Below are positions 21,888 to 33,150 of a DNA stretch of 64,000 nt, piece after piece (positions within the stretch are counted from its first letter, which is position 1; every line of letters starts with the position of its first letter). Source of the stretch: Tillus elongatus (Eukaryota > Arthropoda > Insecta > Coleoptera > Cleridae); NCBI GenBank assembly GCA_964006375.1, contig OZ023270.1:56768036-56832035 (forward strand), given 5' to 3'. A program made the position numbers and the translations under genes. The notes under the pieces were generated by a model that had not been told where the DNA came from, did not search any database, and was given only the letters and a program-made list of their open reading frames with translations.

Positions 21888-24630
21888 CCTTCATCCGGGT
21901 GCATGCACGGTAGATTACCATCATTGGCATTAAAGTGCATAGAATCGCTCTCTGATTGGCTATTGGAAGGCGAGAGCAAGATGTATTCTCTAGTTCAACA
22001 TTTTCACGCTAGATGCTATCAAAATTTCACCTTTGCTGGGCGATCTTTGACTTCAGTAGTCGTTCAAAGTTCTTGAGGTGCGTACTGTGGTAGTTTAGCG
22101 TCAAGCGCCCAAAGACGTGATTTTTTTTTCAGCGGAGTAAAAACAATATGTAAGTAACAATTTTATTCGCTTTTACTTGTAGTTACTTATTCAAATTTTA
22201 TTAACAGTAATCATTCAAATTTTGGTTTAATTTTCTATTACCTTTCATATACTGATAGGCAATTATTATTACCCAAACTTTGCTATCTGGAGCAATTGAG
22301 TAAGGACCTTCTAATGCTATAACATTATTGTTCTGTTCACATTAGTTGTTTATCTTGATTACATATGTACTTACCTATGTGTCTGTGGTAAGAATGGTTT
22401 CATCTCCTTTCAGGTATTCACACTTACTTGATTGTAGGGGTAAAAGGATTCTGGCTTTTTTAGACCAGGATTCAGATGAAGAGCCTCAAACAGGAATCCA
22501 AGAAGAGCAAATCGATGATCCACAATATATCGATTTTGAACCTCAAGAGATTCACGTGGGTGAACACAGCAGTGACTCCGAGATTGAATTAGACGACGCT
22601 CCTTTTTTGGAGGAAATGGCCGACCTCAGTGAACAACGTGAGACCGAAAACATTTCATTTTTTATTGGAAAAGATAATTATACATTGTGGGCTAGTAAAC
22701 CTCTTTCGATTACCGCAAAAACAAGGTCAAAAAAACACCATAAAACCCATTCCTGGTCCCAAGGGAGAGGCTAGAAGATGCAAATCAAAACTCGAATGTT
22801 TTCTTCAAATCATTTCATGGGAAATGATTGATGACACATTCAACTATACAAACATTTTTATTGCTAAACGGCTAGCGTATGGAATTGTCTGAGACTCCGA
22901 TACGTGAGAGAGACTACAAGCCGACCTCAAGGTCAGAAATAAAGGCAGTTTTTGGAGCTTTGTTCCTAATTGGATTAAAACACGGCAACCTTGCTGATTT
23001 TTCAGAATTTTTTACAAAGGACGGGACAGGATTGACAATTTTGAGAGCTTATTTTAGTGAAAGACGATTTCGGCTGCTACTCCGATCTCTTCGCTTTGAT
23101 GATGTTACAACTTGTGAAGACCGAGTGAAATTTGATAGACTAGCTCCAATTCGAGAGTTTCTTACAAAAATAATTGGCAATTGCCAAGCAGCATACAATG
23201 TAGGAGAGTGTAACTGTTGATGAAATGCTGGTGGCTTTTCGTGGATGCTGCAAGTTTATTCAATACATGGCCAAGTATGGATTGAAAATTAACGCCCTCT
23301 GTGACTCACAAACATTTTATACATATAATATGCAGGTGTATTGTGGGGTTCAACCACCTGGGCCTTACGTGACCTCCAATAAACCTTATGATATTGTGAA
23401 GAACTTGACTGAACCTTTGAAGCGGACGAATCGAAACGTTACCACAGATAACTTTTTCAGTAGTTATCTGTTGGCTCAATATTTATCTGTTGGCTTGACA
23501 TTTCTAGGCACACTACGGAAGAATAAGGCTGAAATTCCTCCTGAGTTTGTGTCCGAAAATAAAAGTCTTGTTCCTGGCAGTCATTTATTCGGTTGTAATG
23601 ACGAATCAACTTTGATCTCTTTCGCTACAAAAAAGAAGAGAATTGTTGTGCTTCTGTCAACATTGCACGTCAGCAATCAGGTCGATAATGAAACCGGTAA
23701 ACCGATTCAGATAATGGATTACAATACCACGAAAGGAGGAGTGGACACTGTTGATCTTATGTGTTCGCGAATATCCACTTCCAGAAGAACTAACAGATGG
23801 CCAATGGTCATTTTATTCAGAAATCTTGATATTGCCGGGATCAACTCGATGAGGATTTATCAAATGAAGAATCCTGAGGAAACCTTTCCAAGACGTGATT
23901 ATCTCAAAGACTTGAGAATGCAACTAATGGATGAAAATTTGAGAGAACGAGCAAAAATCCCAAACTTGCCAAAATATTTGTCTATTTTCCTGAAAGAATA
24001 CAGAGAAGAATAAAACCAAAGTAGAAGCAATACAGAGGCCGTTCCAAATAGACGTCGTTTTTGCTTCATTTGTGGGTCAATAAAAAATATTATAACGAAA
24101 CTGTCGTTTGTCAAAAACATTCCCAGCATAGATATGACAATTGTGCAATATCAAACGAAAAATTAGAAGAGGACGAAGACGAAAACAGAGGTTATTAGGT
24201 TGAAATAATTGTTTGTAGTCGTAGGATCGTTTTAGTTTTTCGTCAGTAAAAATTGTTATTAATGTCTTTATGTTGGTGTTGTAACTTAAAGGATACACTT
24301 TATTTTACTTTATACGTATTACATTCTTTACTTTTGTTGAGTTCATGTACTCCTTTATTTTATACTTACCATTTTCCTTAGTACCAATGGATATACCAAA
24401 CAGTGTAAAAAAAATGTTAATTATTTACGAGTCAACTTTTTATTATGGTTTTATAAAATAATCAATTTTTAGTTTTGAAATAGGTGTACTAGAAGTCTTT
24501 TTATCAAGAATACCCAAATTATAAACATTTAGATGGCATATTATAGTGATAATGAGGCGAAAATGCGAGTGTGGTAAATTACCATGAGGCGCCCGACTGT
24601 GCCACGATGAGGGACGCGCCTGGATGAAGG
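21888..24630 (+). mobile_element. piggyBac-type DNA transposon, copy 1
   Basis: Flanked by TTAA on both sides (21884-21887 and 24631-24634), the hallmark target duplication of piggyBac. Terminal inverted repeats are CCTTCATCCGGGTGC at the left and the inverted CCTTCATCCAGGCGC at the right. A second, subterminal inverted pair lies inside ('gtagattaccat' and inverted 'ggtaatttacca'). Length is 2.74 kb. Confidence 0.92.
22346..24180 (+). pseudogene. Broken piggyBac transposase
   Basis: The acidic N-terminus (DQDSDEEPQTG...DSEIELDDAPF) is followed by a frame change near 22700. The DDE core then reads in two frames: ERDYKPTSRSEIKAVFGALFLIGLKHG...RSLRFDD (22879-23220), a frame change at 23215, then VDEMLVAFRG-like sequence with the first Asp, TTDNFFSS with the second Asp (about 23447) and IMDYNTTKGGVDTVDL with the third (about 23715-23760). 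A cysteine-containing tail (RFCFICGS) follows after another stop at 24013. At least three frame breaks make it inactive, but all three catalytic Asp codons survive. Confidence 0.88.
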
Positions 24631-25030
24631 TTAACTGAAAAGTAATTTATTTGCAGAAGAATCTTATGAAATGCAAAATAAAAATAACTTCTTTCTTCGA
24701 ACAATGTTAAAACATTCTAAAAAGCATAACATTTTCTTTTACAAAACTTCTTTCTGCAAACAATGTTAAAAAATTGTAAAAAGCATAGAATTTTCTTGTA
24801 TAAAATATCTAGGAAAATTATTAAGTCTACGATATATCAATGGAGTAGCTGGGAAAAGTTAATAGATTGTACATCGGTCACATCTGGAAATACAAATATA
24901 TATATATTTTTTTTTATTTTTTTTTTTACCCATGTATTGTCTCATACAGCTGACTTCTATTGCTGATTTTTTTATATGAAGTGTTGAAGATCGACAAGAA
25001 AGTTCCGGTACATAAATACAAGATTTCTCT
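24631..25030. repeat. Intron with a 57-bp tandem duplication
   Basis: The words 'acttctttct.c.aacaatgttaaaa.att.taaaaagcata' occur twice in tandem at about 24689-24743 and 24747-24800. The rest is AT-rich with poly-T runs near 24900-24930; nothing else was recognised. Confidence 0.55.
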
Positions 25031-26579
25031 TTGTTGAAAAACTACAGGCCAGTGGCGATTCCTCCTAGCTTTTCATGTGTATTTGAGTATGCATTTCTGA
25101 ACCGGCTTGTGACGTACTGCTCCCAGCAGCAAACATTTACAGAAAATCAACATGGATTTTTGGACAATAGATCAACATCGACGGCAATTTATTCATACTA
25201 TGGCTTTGTAATTAAGAGAATAGAGGCTGGCGAGTGTCCTGTTGGTATCTTTTGTGATCTCAGCAGGGCATTTGACTGCGTCGATCACTATATCTTGATC
25301 GAGAAGCTACAGATGTATGGCGTACGGGGATTGCCCCTGTCTTGGCTGTCTAGTTATTTTTCCCAGAGAGGACAGTATGTTGTTGTTGTTGGGCAGAGCG
25401 CTTCTCAAATTATCAGCAGTGACCTGGGCGTTCCACAGGGATCGGTCCTGGGTCCAGTGCTGTTTTTATTATATATTAATGACTTGGGTAGCTTGAAGTT
25501 GCCAGCGTCGATCACTATGTACGATGATGATACCTCCGTTATTGTTTCTGACATTTCCGATGTGGATCTCGCTGCTAGGTGCAGCTCTGTTTTTACGGAG
25601 TTAAATGTATGGTTTTCTGCTAACAGACTGTTTTTGAATTGTGGTAGGTTAGGTTAGGTTAGGTTTGAATGTGAGTGGTCCATATTGGTCCCTCCACCGC
25701 GACCATAATGTCTATTGTGGCTCACGCCGAATTGTGGTAAGACAGCTGCGATTACGTTTCACAACTACCAAAAGCACTGTAGCGCAATAAACTTTTTAGA
25801 CACTGACAGCTTAGTGTCCGCAATAGTCACAGATGGAAATTATAAATTTTTGGGTATTTTTCTAGACCATTCTTTGAATTGGCATGATCACTGTGCGTAT
25901 CTGGTTGGGAAGCTAAATTCAGTTTCATATCAGTTAAGAAACGTAAGAAGTTATATGGAGAAGGATCAGTTGTTGATGCTCTATCACGGGCAGGTCGACT
26001 CTCGGTTGCGTTACGGTATAATATTCTGGGGGTTGTCAGCACATACAAGAGCTGTATTTATAGCTCAGAAACGGGTACTAAGATGCTTGGAAGGAGTTCC
26101 ATCACGTCAGTCATGCAGAGATATCTTTCAGCAAAACAGAGTGCTTACATTATTTTCGATGATTATAATGGAACTTTCTTTGCTTGTTTTCAAAAATAAG
26201 GATGGAAATTTTGTATTAAATAAAGCCATACATGATGTAGATACGAGACAAAAAAACAGGGTTCACGTACCATATGCCAAGCTCAAAGTGACATATAATT
26301 CTCCGGATTACCTAGCACCTAGGATTTTCAATCAACTGCCAGAGAGAGTTAGGTTATGTAGTAGCCTGTCAGTTTTTAGGGAAGAACTTAAAAAAAAAAT
26401 TATTGACTGAATGTTTTTATAGTTTAGACGAATTTATGTCTTGACAACATATGTTTGTTTTTTATGCTGTGATTGTTTGTGTTTAGTTTGTTAGTTTTTG
26501 TAATTTGTTTGTTTTGACTAGTCCTATACAATGTATGTTGTCTTTGGGAAATATATCTTATTATTATTATTATTATTAC
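25031..26579 (+). mobile_element. 5'-truncated jockey/CR1-like LINE with (TTA)n tail
   Basis: The RT domain is readable: LKNYRPVAI, FCDLSRAFDCVDH (motif A), GVPQGSVLGPVLF and MYDDDTS where FADD/YADD is expected (the Ala is replaced by Asp). After an inserted stretch it continues as NCGKTAAITF, YKFLGIFLDHSLNWHDH and the C-terminal end FNQLPERVRLCSSLSVFREELKKKI. The 3' UTR ends in ATT/TTA triplets at about 26560-26579. No endonuclease or ORF1 is present, so it is a dead, 5'-truncated copy in intron 2 of BOP1. Confidence 0.85.
25645..25739. mobile_element. 84-bp TTAGG-containing insertion with target-site duplication
   Basis: The LINE reading frame LFLNCG...KTAAITF is split by 84 bp that begin TAGGTTAGGTTAGGTTAGG (telomere-type pentamers) and continue with about 60 bp of unique sequence ending 'ctcacgcc'. 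The host sequence GAATTGTGG (GAATTGTGGTA if the ambiguous bases are counted) is duplicated on both sides at 25636-25646 and 25729-25739. Removing one copy plus the insert (93 bp, a multiple of three) restores a continuous frame; the insert itself supplies an in-frame TAG. Confidence 0.85.
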
Positions 26580-26584
26580 ATGGA

Positions 26585-27345
26585 GAATTTTGGCTACAAT
26601 GTTTTTCTCAATCTCTTTCTTAGTGTTTTTATCATAAATAAAACTTGTCACTACAAAACAGTCTTCATTAATATCACATATGTTTGTTATTTCAGACTTT
26701 ATTGGTTCAGTTTCACGCTCGTCGTCAAACAAATTGGCTGATAAGGCGTTGATATTTCTTCATTTTTTTTAAGCCTCTGTTAAAGCAGTTTTCCAATTTC
26801 TTCATCGACAGTTGATGCAGATTGACTCGGTGCATTATGATTATATTTCTGCACATCTAAAGATGATAATGATTTCCCAGCAGTCACATCTTTCTTCCTT
26901 TTTGCCACAATTTTATCATTTGCCTTAGTAAGATATGTTATTTGAGAAAAACTCTCTTATGTGATTATTATCAGCATCCAGCAGATGGTTTCTACGTTTA
27001 ATTGTATTTAGCTCCATATCTGAGTTGTAAGGTGATACGAGTTGCTTTAAACTCAGACAGAATATTGTTTTTCGTTTTGTTTTTACGACTCGTGAGCATA
27101 TTTTTCAATAATTTTGAAAATTCTTGTTTAGGCACAACCTCCTGATTTTTTCATTTCCAGTCGTTCAGTGTTTTCCTCCAAACCACCTTCATTGGATGGA
27201 ATACTGCCACGTCTATATAGAGGTTGGCGTAAGTGAGTGCTATATTTGGGAAATGATGCAAAATAAATATTTTCTATATGAGTTGGTACACAACACTGTT
27301 GATTGTATAGCTCTGATTGAGACGTTGCATTTCAATGTCCCTTCT
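26585..27345 (-). pseudogene. Pogo/Tigger-type transposase, C-terminal part
   Basis: Minus-strand frames give DVAVFHPMKVVWRKTLNDW and VVPKQEFSKLLKNML, the conserved end of the DDE domain in insect Tigger/jerky-like transposases (usually '..QPLDVAVFRPLK..WR..L..W'). A hydrophilic stretch (KIVAKRKKDVTAGKSLSSLD) and a C-terminal block FVVTSFIYDKNTKKEIEKNIVAKIL follow. There are several stops and frame changes. It joins in order and orientation with the N-terminal part at 28940-29740. Confidence 0.65.
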
Positions 27346-27349
27346 GTTC

Positions 27350-28478
27350 TAGTGATGGGCAAAACAGTTATATTTTAATAACAGTTGAACCTGTTACTGT
27401 TATTTAAAAATAACAGTTGAAAATAACAGATTCTGTTATTTATCTGCTTTTTCAATTGGGTAGTCGATCGATAATCGATAACGTCTCTCCTCTTTCTGTT
27501 ATATGTTATTATACCAAATACTCAAATAACAGGTACCAGTTACCTACCTTCAGGCCTCAGGCGCCTAGGGTCTTCGGATTGTGAATTCCGATATTATGAC
27601 CAAAAGATTAGAGTTATGCTGGTCAGTGTTGAGTCAGATATGCATCACATGTTTGCCAGATGTGGAGGTCGAAAACAAAGAATAAAAATAAAGATCACCC
27701 TGCTTTGAATGCAGAAGTGAGGTTTGCTTTTTTTTAGCGAATTTTCATAAAAAATATTCTTTCTTAATTTTTTTAAACAATTTTTAAAATACGCATAAAG
27801 TGTGCTAGGTGTCAATACAACCAATAAAAATAGATTCACGCTGCTTCGTGAATAGAGGAGTAAGCATTCCTTTTGTAAGGAATTTTAATAAAAAAATGTT
27901 TTAAATTTTAAATTAAAAAAAATATTCCATAATGTGTGCCATAACAAGACAACGAATAAAAATAGAGCATACTCCTTTGTGAATGGAGACGTGAGGTTTC
28001 CTTTGTAGCGAATTATCATAAACATATGAGAACTTTTATAACTGTCACACATATTTCTTCAGCAATATTTTAGCTGATAGAGGCTTAAAAAATTCGTGAA
28101 AATTGCAAATTTCATACAATAAATTTTAAAATTTTTGTTTGACAATAATTATTGTTTGCATATACACACACACACACACACGCGCGCGCGCGAATCCTTC
28201 CTTTTTGTAAAAGAAGTGGGAATCTTTTACATATCAAATATTGTATGTTACAATATTCCAAAATTTTGTATTTAAGGAAACGATATATGAACACTGAAGA
28301 ATTTTGGGTAGTTCGATGTTCGATTTTGAATTTCTAAGAAGTTCGAAGTTCGACTGTGAACCTTAGACTTACTCTTTCCGAGGTTCGAAGTTCGAGGCAA
28401 CATATTTGCTTGGGTTCGTTCATAGTTCGGTTCGAACAAAACATGGGTTCGCACACCTCTAATAACAACCCATCTCTA
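27350..28478. mobile_element. Non-autonomous hAT-like element
   Basis: Ends are TAGTGATGGGC at the left and the inverted TAGAGATGGG at the right, matching the TAGNGATGGG-type termini of hAT elements. The flanking 8-mers TTCTGTTC (27342-27349) and TTCTGTTT (28479-28486) are an 8-bp target duplication with one mismatch. The interior is non-coding; it contains repeated 'ataacag' words near the left end, 'gttcgaagttcga' repeats near the right and a short (CA)n(CG)n tract at 28165-28192. It sits inside the split Tigger gene. Confidence 0.75.
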
Positions 28479-28489
28479 TTCTGTTTTAT

Positions 28490-28945
28490 TAAGGTCACAG
28501 AGACTGTTTGCGCTTTCACTTGCTAGGACTAACATTTTGTTGAGGTCACTGATGAGCAATGCAATTATTTTCATGAGAGGAGGATGAATGTATTTGGTGA
28601 TGACTTACAGTCGGTTAAAAACTTCGCAAGAAACAACTACAGTTCTGTAATGATATAGTTATTATGTAATCTTAGTGTATTATTTGTTTTGACTGTTTTA
28701 CATTTGATTTGATTTTGGTTTAGTTAAGTATGGTTAAGTGTTTTTTTTTTTTTTGGTGTTTATTTTTATTTTGCCTGCGATTAATTGTGGAATGACATAT
28801 TAGTTTTTGTTTTATTTCATCAGCGTTATAAATTATTTTGTGTATTTCTTTGTATATAATGTACTAACTAAATTAGTGACCCTGTTGCTTGGGCTTTATT
28901 CAAATTAATAAATAAATTATCCTCACAAGCCCACCCTGTAGGAAA
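28490..28945 (+). mobile_element. Probable LINE 3' tail
   Basis: Non-coding stretch ending 'aaattaataaataaattat', typical of jockey-like LINE tails, inserted between the two parts of a Tigger transposase. No ORF remains. The identity is inferred from the tail and from its position interrupting the gene. Confidence 0.4.
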
Positions 28946-29740
28946 CGTGACTTCCCAAATTGTCTCCTATGACAGCGTTTTTCCCTTGGAGAAACCAGTC
29001 TTCGAAAATATCTGAGACGAACCAACCTGAGGTTGATCGGTTGTACGTAGCACCATCGGGTCCTCACTCGATACAATCTGGATACAGATATTTAGATTTA
29101 TATACAATGTAAGGAGGGAGAAGAGTTCTGTCAGCCGATGCAGAAAATATAATCGACATATAGGTTTTTGAAAAATCCATGACTTTGCTCGCATGCTTTG
29201 TTTTTCTACTGACAAAAACTTTTTAACATCCTGGATTATCAGTCACATTCGTTTAGTCATAGTTGATGATAATAGACAGTGGAAGAATGCCTCCAAGAAT
29301 AGATCTCAAATGCTGAAAATAGTTCCTTATTACTTGCGTGTCTAATTCATCCCGGCAGCGTTTAATATTTTGGCTCTTTCGTTTTGAAACTTCAGTGTTT
29401 CGCTTCAAAAAATGTTCACATCTGGTCGATTATAAAGCTCTGCACGGGAACGCCCTTTCTGTTTAAATACTGTTGTACAAAATCACAAATTATTTTGATT
29501 AAATGGTACATGAAAATATGCTGCAGTTACGGAGTACACCGACAATCATTTTTCTTTATTTGCTGGCATAACTGGTCTTCTTAGTTTATCAGAGTGCATC
29601 GCTTTATATTTTTTGCATAAAGTTGTTTTTGGACCACCAAACTGTGCCAGCAGCTTGGGTAAAAGAAAGGCCGCCAACAACAACTTCTTCTAAAGTATTC
29701 TTCATCAATTGGGGGTCATAGTTTCTCCTATGTGCTGTGC
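28940..29740 (-). pseudogene. Pogo/Tigger-type transposase, N-terminal and catalytic part
   Basis: Minus strand from about 29735: a CENP-B/psq-like HTH (LEEVVVGGLSFTQAA), then a second DNA-binding region (CRDELDTQVIRNYFQHL), then the first catalytic block ending IINYD. Downstream frames give PPYIVYKSKYLYPD-like sequence and GDNLGSH with the second catalytic Asp at about 28950, where the gene is interrupted. Multiple frame changes are present. The missing continuation lies at 26585-27345, beyond a hAT-like MITE and a LINE tail. Confidence 0.7.
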
Positions 29741-30330
29741 TTAGCCAGTGTATGTGTACCCGCCAAATTGTTCGATATAACCCTAGAAAATGACATTGTG
29801 TACATTTTCAACCATAACCAGACGAATAATGAATTCTTTCAAAATTTGATCATTCAGAATTGTTGTATTTATTTATTTAACCAGAGCGAGCTTTTCCATA
29901 TTACATATGACAGCATAAAATAAAAAAATCTCTGGGCACAGCAAGTGCGTTATGGTAGCGAATTTTCTTTAAAATATTTTTAATAGCAAATGTCTTTCTT
30001 TGATGAAAGCAGGTATCAAACTTGGTTGCCTATATAGTAGAAACAATGTACCATATTTCAGCGAAATAAATTTATTGTTAGAAAATACATAAACATTTTT
30101 CAAAAGTCTAGATGCAGCAAATGTGTTATGGAAGTGAATTTCCATAAAAATGTTTTTAATAGCAAATGCGAGCAGGCATCAATCTGATTACCGGTATAGC
30201 CTATGTGGTAGAAACAATGTACTATATTTTACCAAATTACTTATGGTTTGAAAATATACAAAAATTTTCCGAAAATAAACTAAACTGTTGGTTTTCTAAC
30301 CAACAAAGCTTACGTTAATAGCAAATTGAG
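29741..30330. repeat. Degenerate 'GCAGCAAGTGCG' repeats
   Basis: The core word 'cacagcaagtgcgttatgg' plus 'agcgaattttc' occurs at about 29936-29966, again ('gcagcaaatgtgttatgg') at about 30114-30140, and more weakly after 30300. The same core recurs at 42.4-43.4 kb and, inverted, at 30.8-31.6 kb. Confidence 0.55.
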
Positions 30331-31660
30331 TTATTGAAATTTGAAGGATTTAATGAAAATTCGGTAAATTTGCAGATTAGCTCCCGAAAGCTTTTCAACA
30401 AATTGTTTTCAGAAACATTACTAGGACCCCACCTGGATGCACAAACCACAAGAAAAATTTCTTGTTCATACCCCCCAAGGAAGTTATGGGACTGGAAGTG
30501 AATAGGGGTGCTGTGCGGGGTAGGCAGGGTTTAAGGGGGATATGGCTTCAAGATGTGAAAAAGACAGCTTTCAAGCCCGCTATATTCGAATTTTCTGCTT
30601 ATATTTCCTTTTTACTACCTACCCCGCTCAGCACCCCTACTCACTCCTGGTCCCGTAACTTCCTTTGTGGGCGTGAACAAGAAATTTTTCTTGGGGTTTA
30701 TGGATCCAGGGGGGGGATCTAGGCAGGTTTCTGTAAACAGTCTTTTGAAAAACGTTCGGGAGCTAAACTGCAAATTTACCGAAAATTCGCTACCAAAACG
30801 CACTTACTGCGTCCAGATTTTTTTCTTACAAACGCATCATATTTCGACAAAAAATGCAAAAATGCATTAACGAATTTGTTCTACGAAATTTAGCTAAAAA
30901 AAATTATGCACCCCTACTCACTCCTGGTCCCGTAACTTCCTTGGGAGGTGTGAACAAGAAAATTTTCTTGGGGTTTGTGGATTCAGGGGGGCCCTAGGCA
31001 GGTTTCTGAAAACAGTTTTTTGAAAAGCGTTCGGGAGCTAAACTGCAAATTTACCGAAAATTCGCTACCAAAACGCACTTACTGCGTCCAGTTTTTTTTT
31101 CTTACAAACGCATCATATTTCAATAAAAAATTCAAAAATGCATTAGCGAATTTGTTCTACGAAATTTAGCTAAAAAAAATTATACACCCCTACTCACTCC
31201 TGGTCCCGTAACTTCCTTGGGGAGTGTAAACAAGAAATTTTTGGGGGAATGGGGGTGCTGTGCGGGGTAGGCAGGGTTTAAGGGGGATATGGCTTCAAGA
31301 TGTGAAAAAGGCAACTTTCAAGCCCGTTTTATTCGCATTTTCTGCTCATATTTCCTTTTTACTACCTACCCCGCCCAGCACCCCTATTCACTCCTGGTCC
31401 CGTAACATCCTAGGGGGGTGTGAACAATATATTTTTCTTGGGGTTTGTGCATCCAGTGGGGGCCCTAGGCAAGTTTCTGAAAACAGTTTTTTGAAAAGCG
31501 TTCGGGAGCTAATCTGCAGATTTACCTAAAATTCGCTACCAAAACGCACTTACTGCGTCCAGATTGTTTTCTTATAAATGCATATTTCGATAAAAAATGC
31601 AAAAATGCATTAACGAATTTGTTCTATGAAAATTAGCTAAAAAAATTATAGACCGTTAAA
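30330..31660. repeat. Foldback and tandem repeat array
   Basis: Three direct copies of a block ('tttttgaaa.gcgttcgggagcta', 'accgaaaattcgctaccaaaa', 'cgcacttactgcgtccag') start near 30740, 31010 and 31490. An inverted copy lies at about 30330-30500. The GC-rich palindrome 'gggtgctgtgcggggtaggc' ... 'ccccgc.cagcacccc' occurs twice (about 30508-30640 and 31252-31390). A single copy of the same family is near the start of the window. Short frames here are not credible genes. Confidence 0.75.
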
Positions 31661-32092
31661 CCAACCAACTTCACTAAACTTACGAATTAATATCCAAAAA
31701 GGCACTAAACTGACAGCCAAAGCATCAGAGAAAGGGTCTATTTGAAATGAATATTCTGTAAATATTTTAGTAAAATGAAGGACAATGACGGTTGAATCTG
31801 AAACTTAAGGGTTCGCAGAACACTCTTCTTGCAACATTTTCTTTTCACAATGGGTAGTTTTTCCACATTATTTGCCTAAACATTGCCAATTTTGACGTTT
31901 AAAATTGCGAGTTTGACGTTTTGAGGAAAACTCCAAAATTTGTTGCTTTAACTGTCCATAACTTCTTTGTCTGTAAAGCTAGGGACCTAAATTTTGGTAC
32001 AGAGTTCACTCTTTATAATACAAACACGCGTACCAAATTTGGTTGCCCTTGCTTTGTTATTATGAATTTTTTTATAAAGAAAACAATTTTCC

Positions 32093-32172
<80 letters not shown>

Positions 32173-33003
32173 ACCGATAACTCAAAAAATAATGGACCGA
32201 TCTTGATCAAATTTGCAGAGTACCTTCCTTTTGCAAGTGGCTTGGATGAGTTCGTTAGCCAGGAAAATCGGACCAGGTTTTCCCGGATCACAGATCTCCC
32301 CATAAGCGAATTAAAAAAAAAAAATCGCTAAAATCAGCTTATTCTAGTTATGGTTACTCAAAAAGGATTTATTTCTTTGGACTATATTAATATCACCAAT
32401 ACTTACTTAGATATGAAAAGGTTTTATAGACGTCAATAAAATCTATAACAAATCACTTACCGGCAGCTCTACATTTAACGTGGTTAAAATTACTTTCTGA
32501 TGGACGCAGGTGTAGGTGGGGAAGTTATGCAGTACCTTCAACAAGTTCGGGTAATGAAAGTTTCCTACTGTTGAAGATAATCATCAGAGTTTGATAATAA
32601 CGTTTTTGTTTGGTATTACTTGCAGCATTCGGTATATCCTCTTATACAATACCATTTGCATTATGTGTATCATTTTTATTTACACTGTGCAATGGATGTA
32701 TAATAAATATTAATAAACCTAGAGATTTATCAAATCAGAAGCTGAGGCTTAAACTTTGGTTTTTACTTCTTTTCTGGAATACATATTGTGAACATTCTGC
32801 ATTCAGTAAATAACTTTCTTTCCTATCAAATAGTCTAGCATTTTACCTAAACGTGACTACCAAGACTTTTTAAAAGGAATTGTTGATTAGAGATAGTTTT
32901 AAAAGAGACTTCAGCTGTCATTTTTTAGATTTAACCCTTTTTGCACTATGCATTTGGTCTGAGCGGCTGTCTGCCAAGTGTGCGTAATTTTCAAGTGGTG
33001 CAC

Positions 33004-33084
<81 letters not shown>

Positions 33085-33087
33085 CAG

Positions 33088-33119
<32 letters not shown>

Positions 33120-33150
33120 CAGTATTATTTCGCAATATTGTTATTATTGA
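31661..33150. other. BOP1 intron 2, AT-rich with two (TA)n tracts; one orphan hydrophobic frame
   Basis: TA tracts are at about 32096-32169, 33008-33081 and 33088-33116; the last two are separated by 'ttagcagta', which is repeated after the second. A frame at 32610-32813 begins just before a possible acceptor (TTACTTGCAG, ending at 32626) and encodes a hydrophobic stretch SYTIPFALCVSFLFTL, but I cannot match it to a family. The rest shows nothing. Confidence 0.4.

Noticed and set aside
27352..28478. Treating the TTCGAA-rich stretch at 28300-28450 as a separate satellite
   Set aside because: It lies within the hAT-like element defined by its ends and 8-bp TSD.
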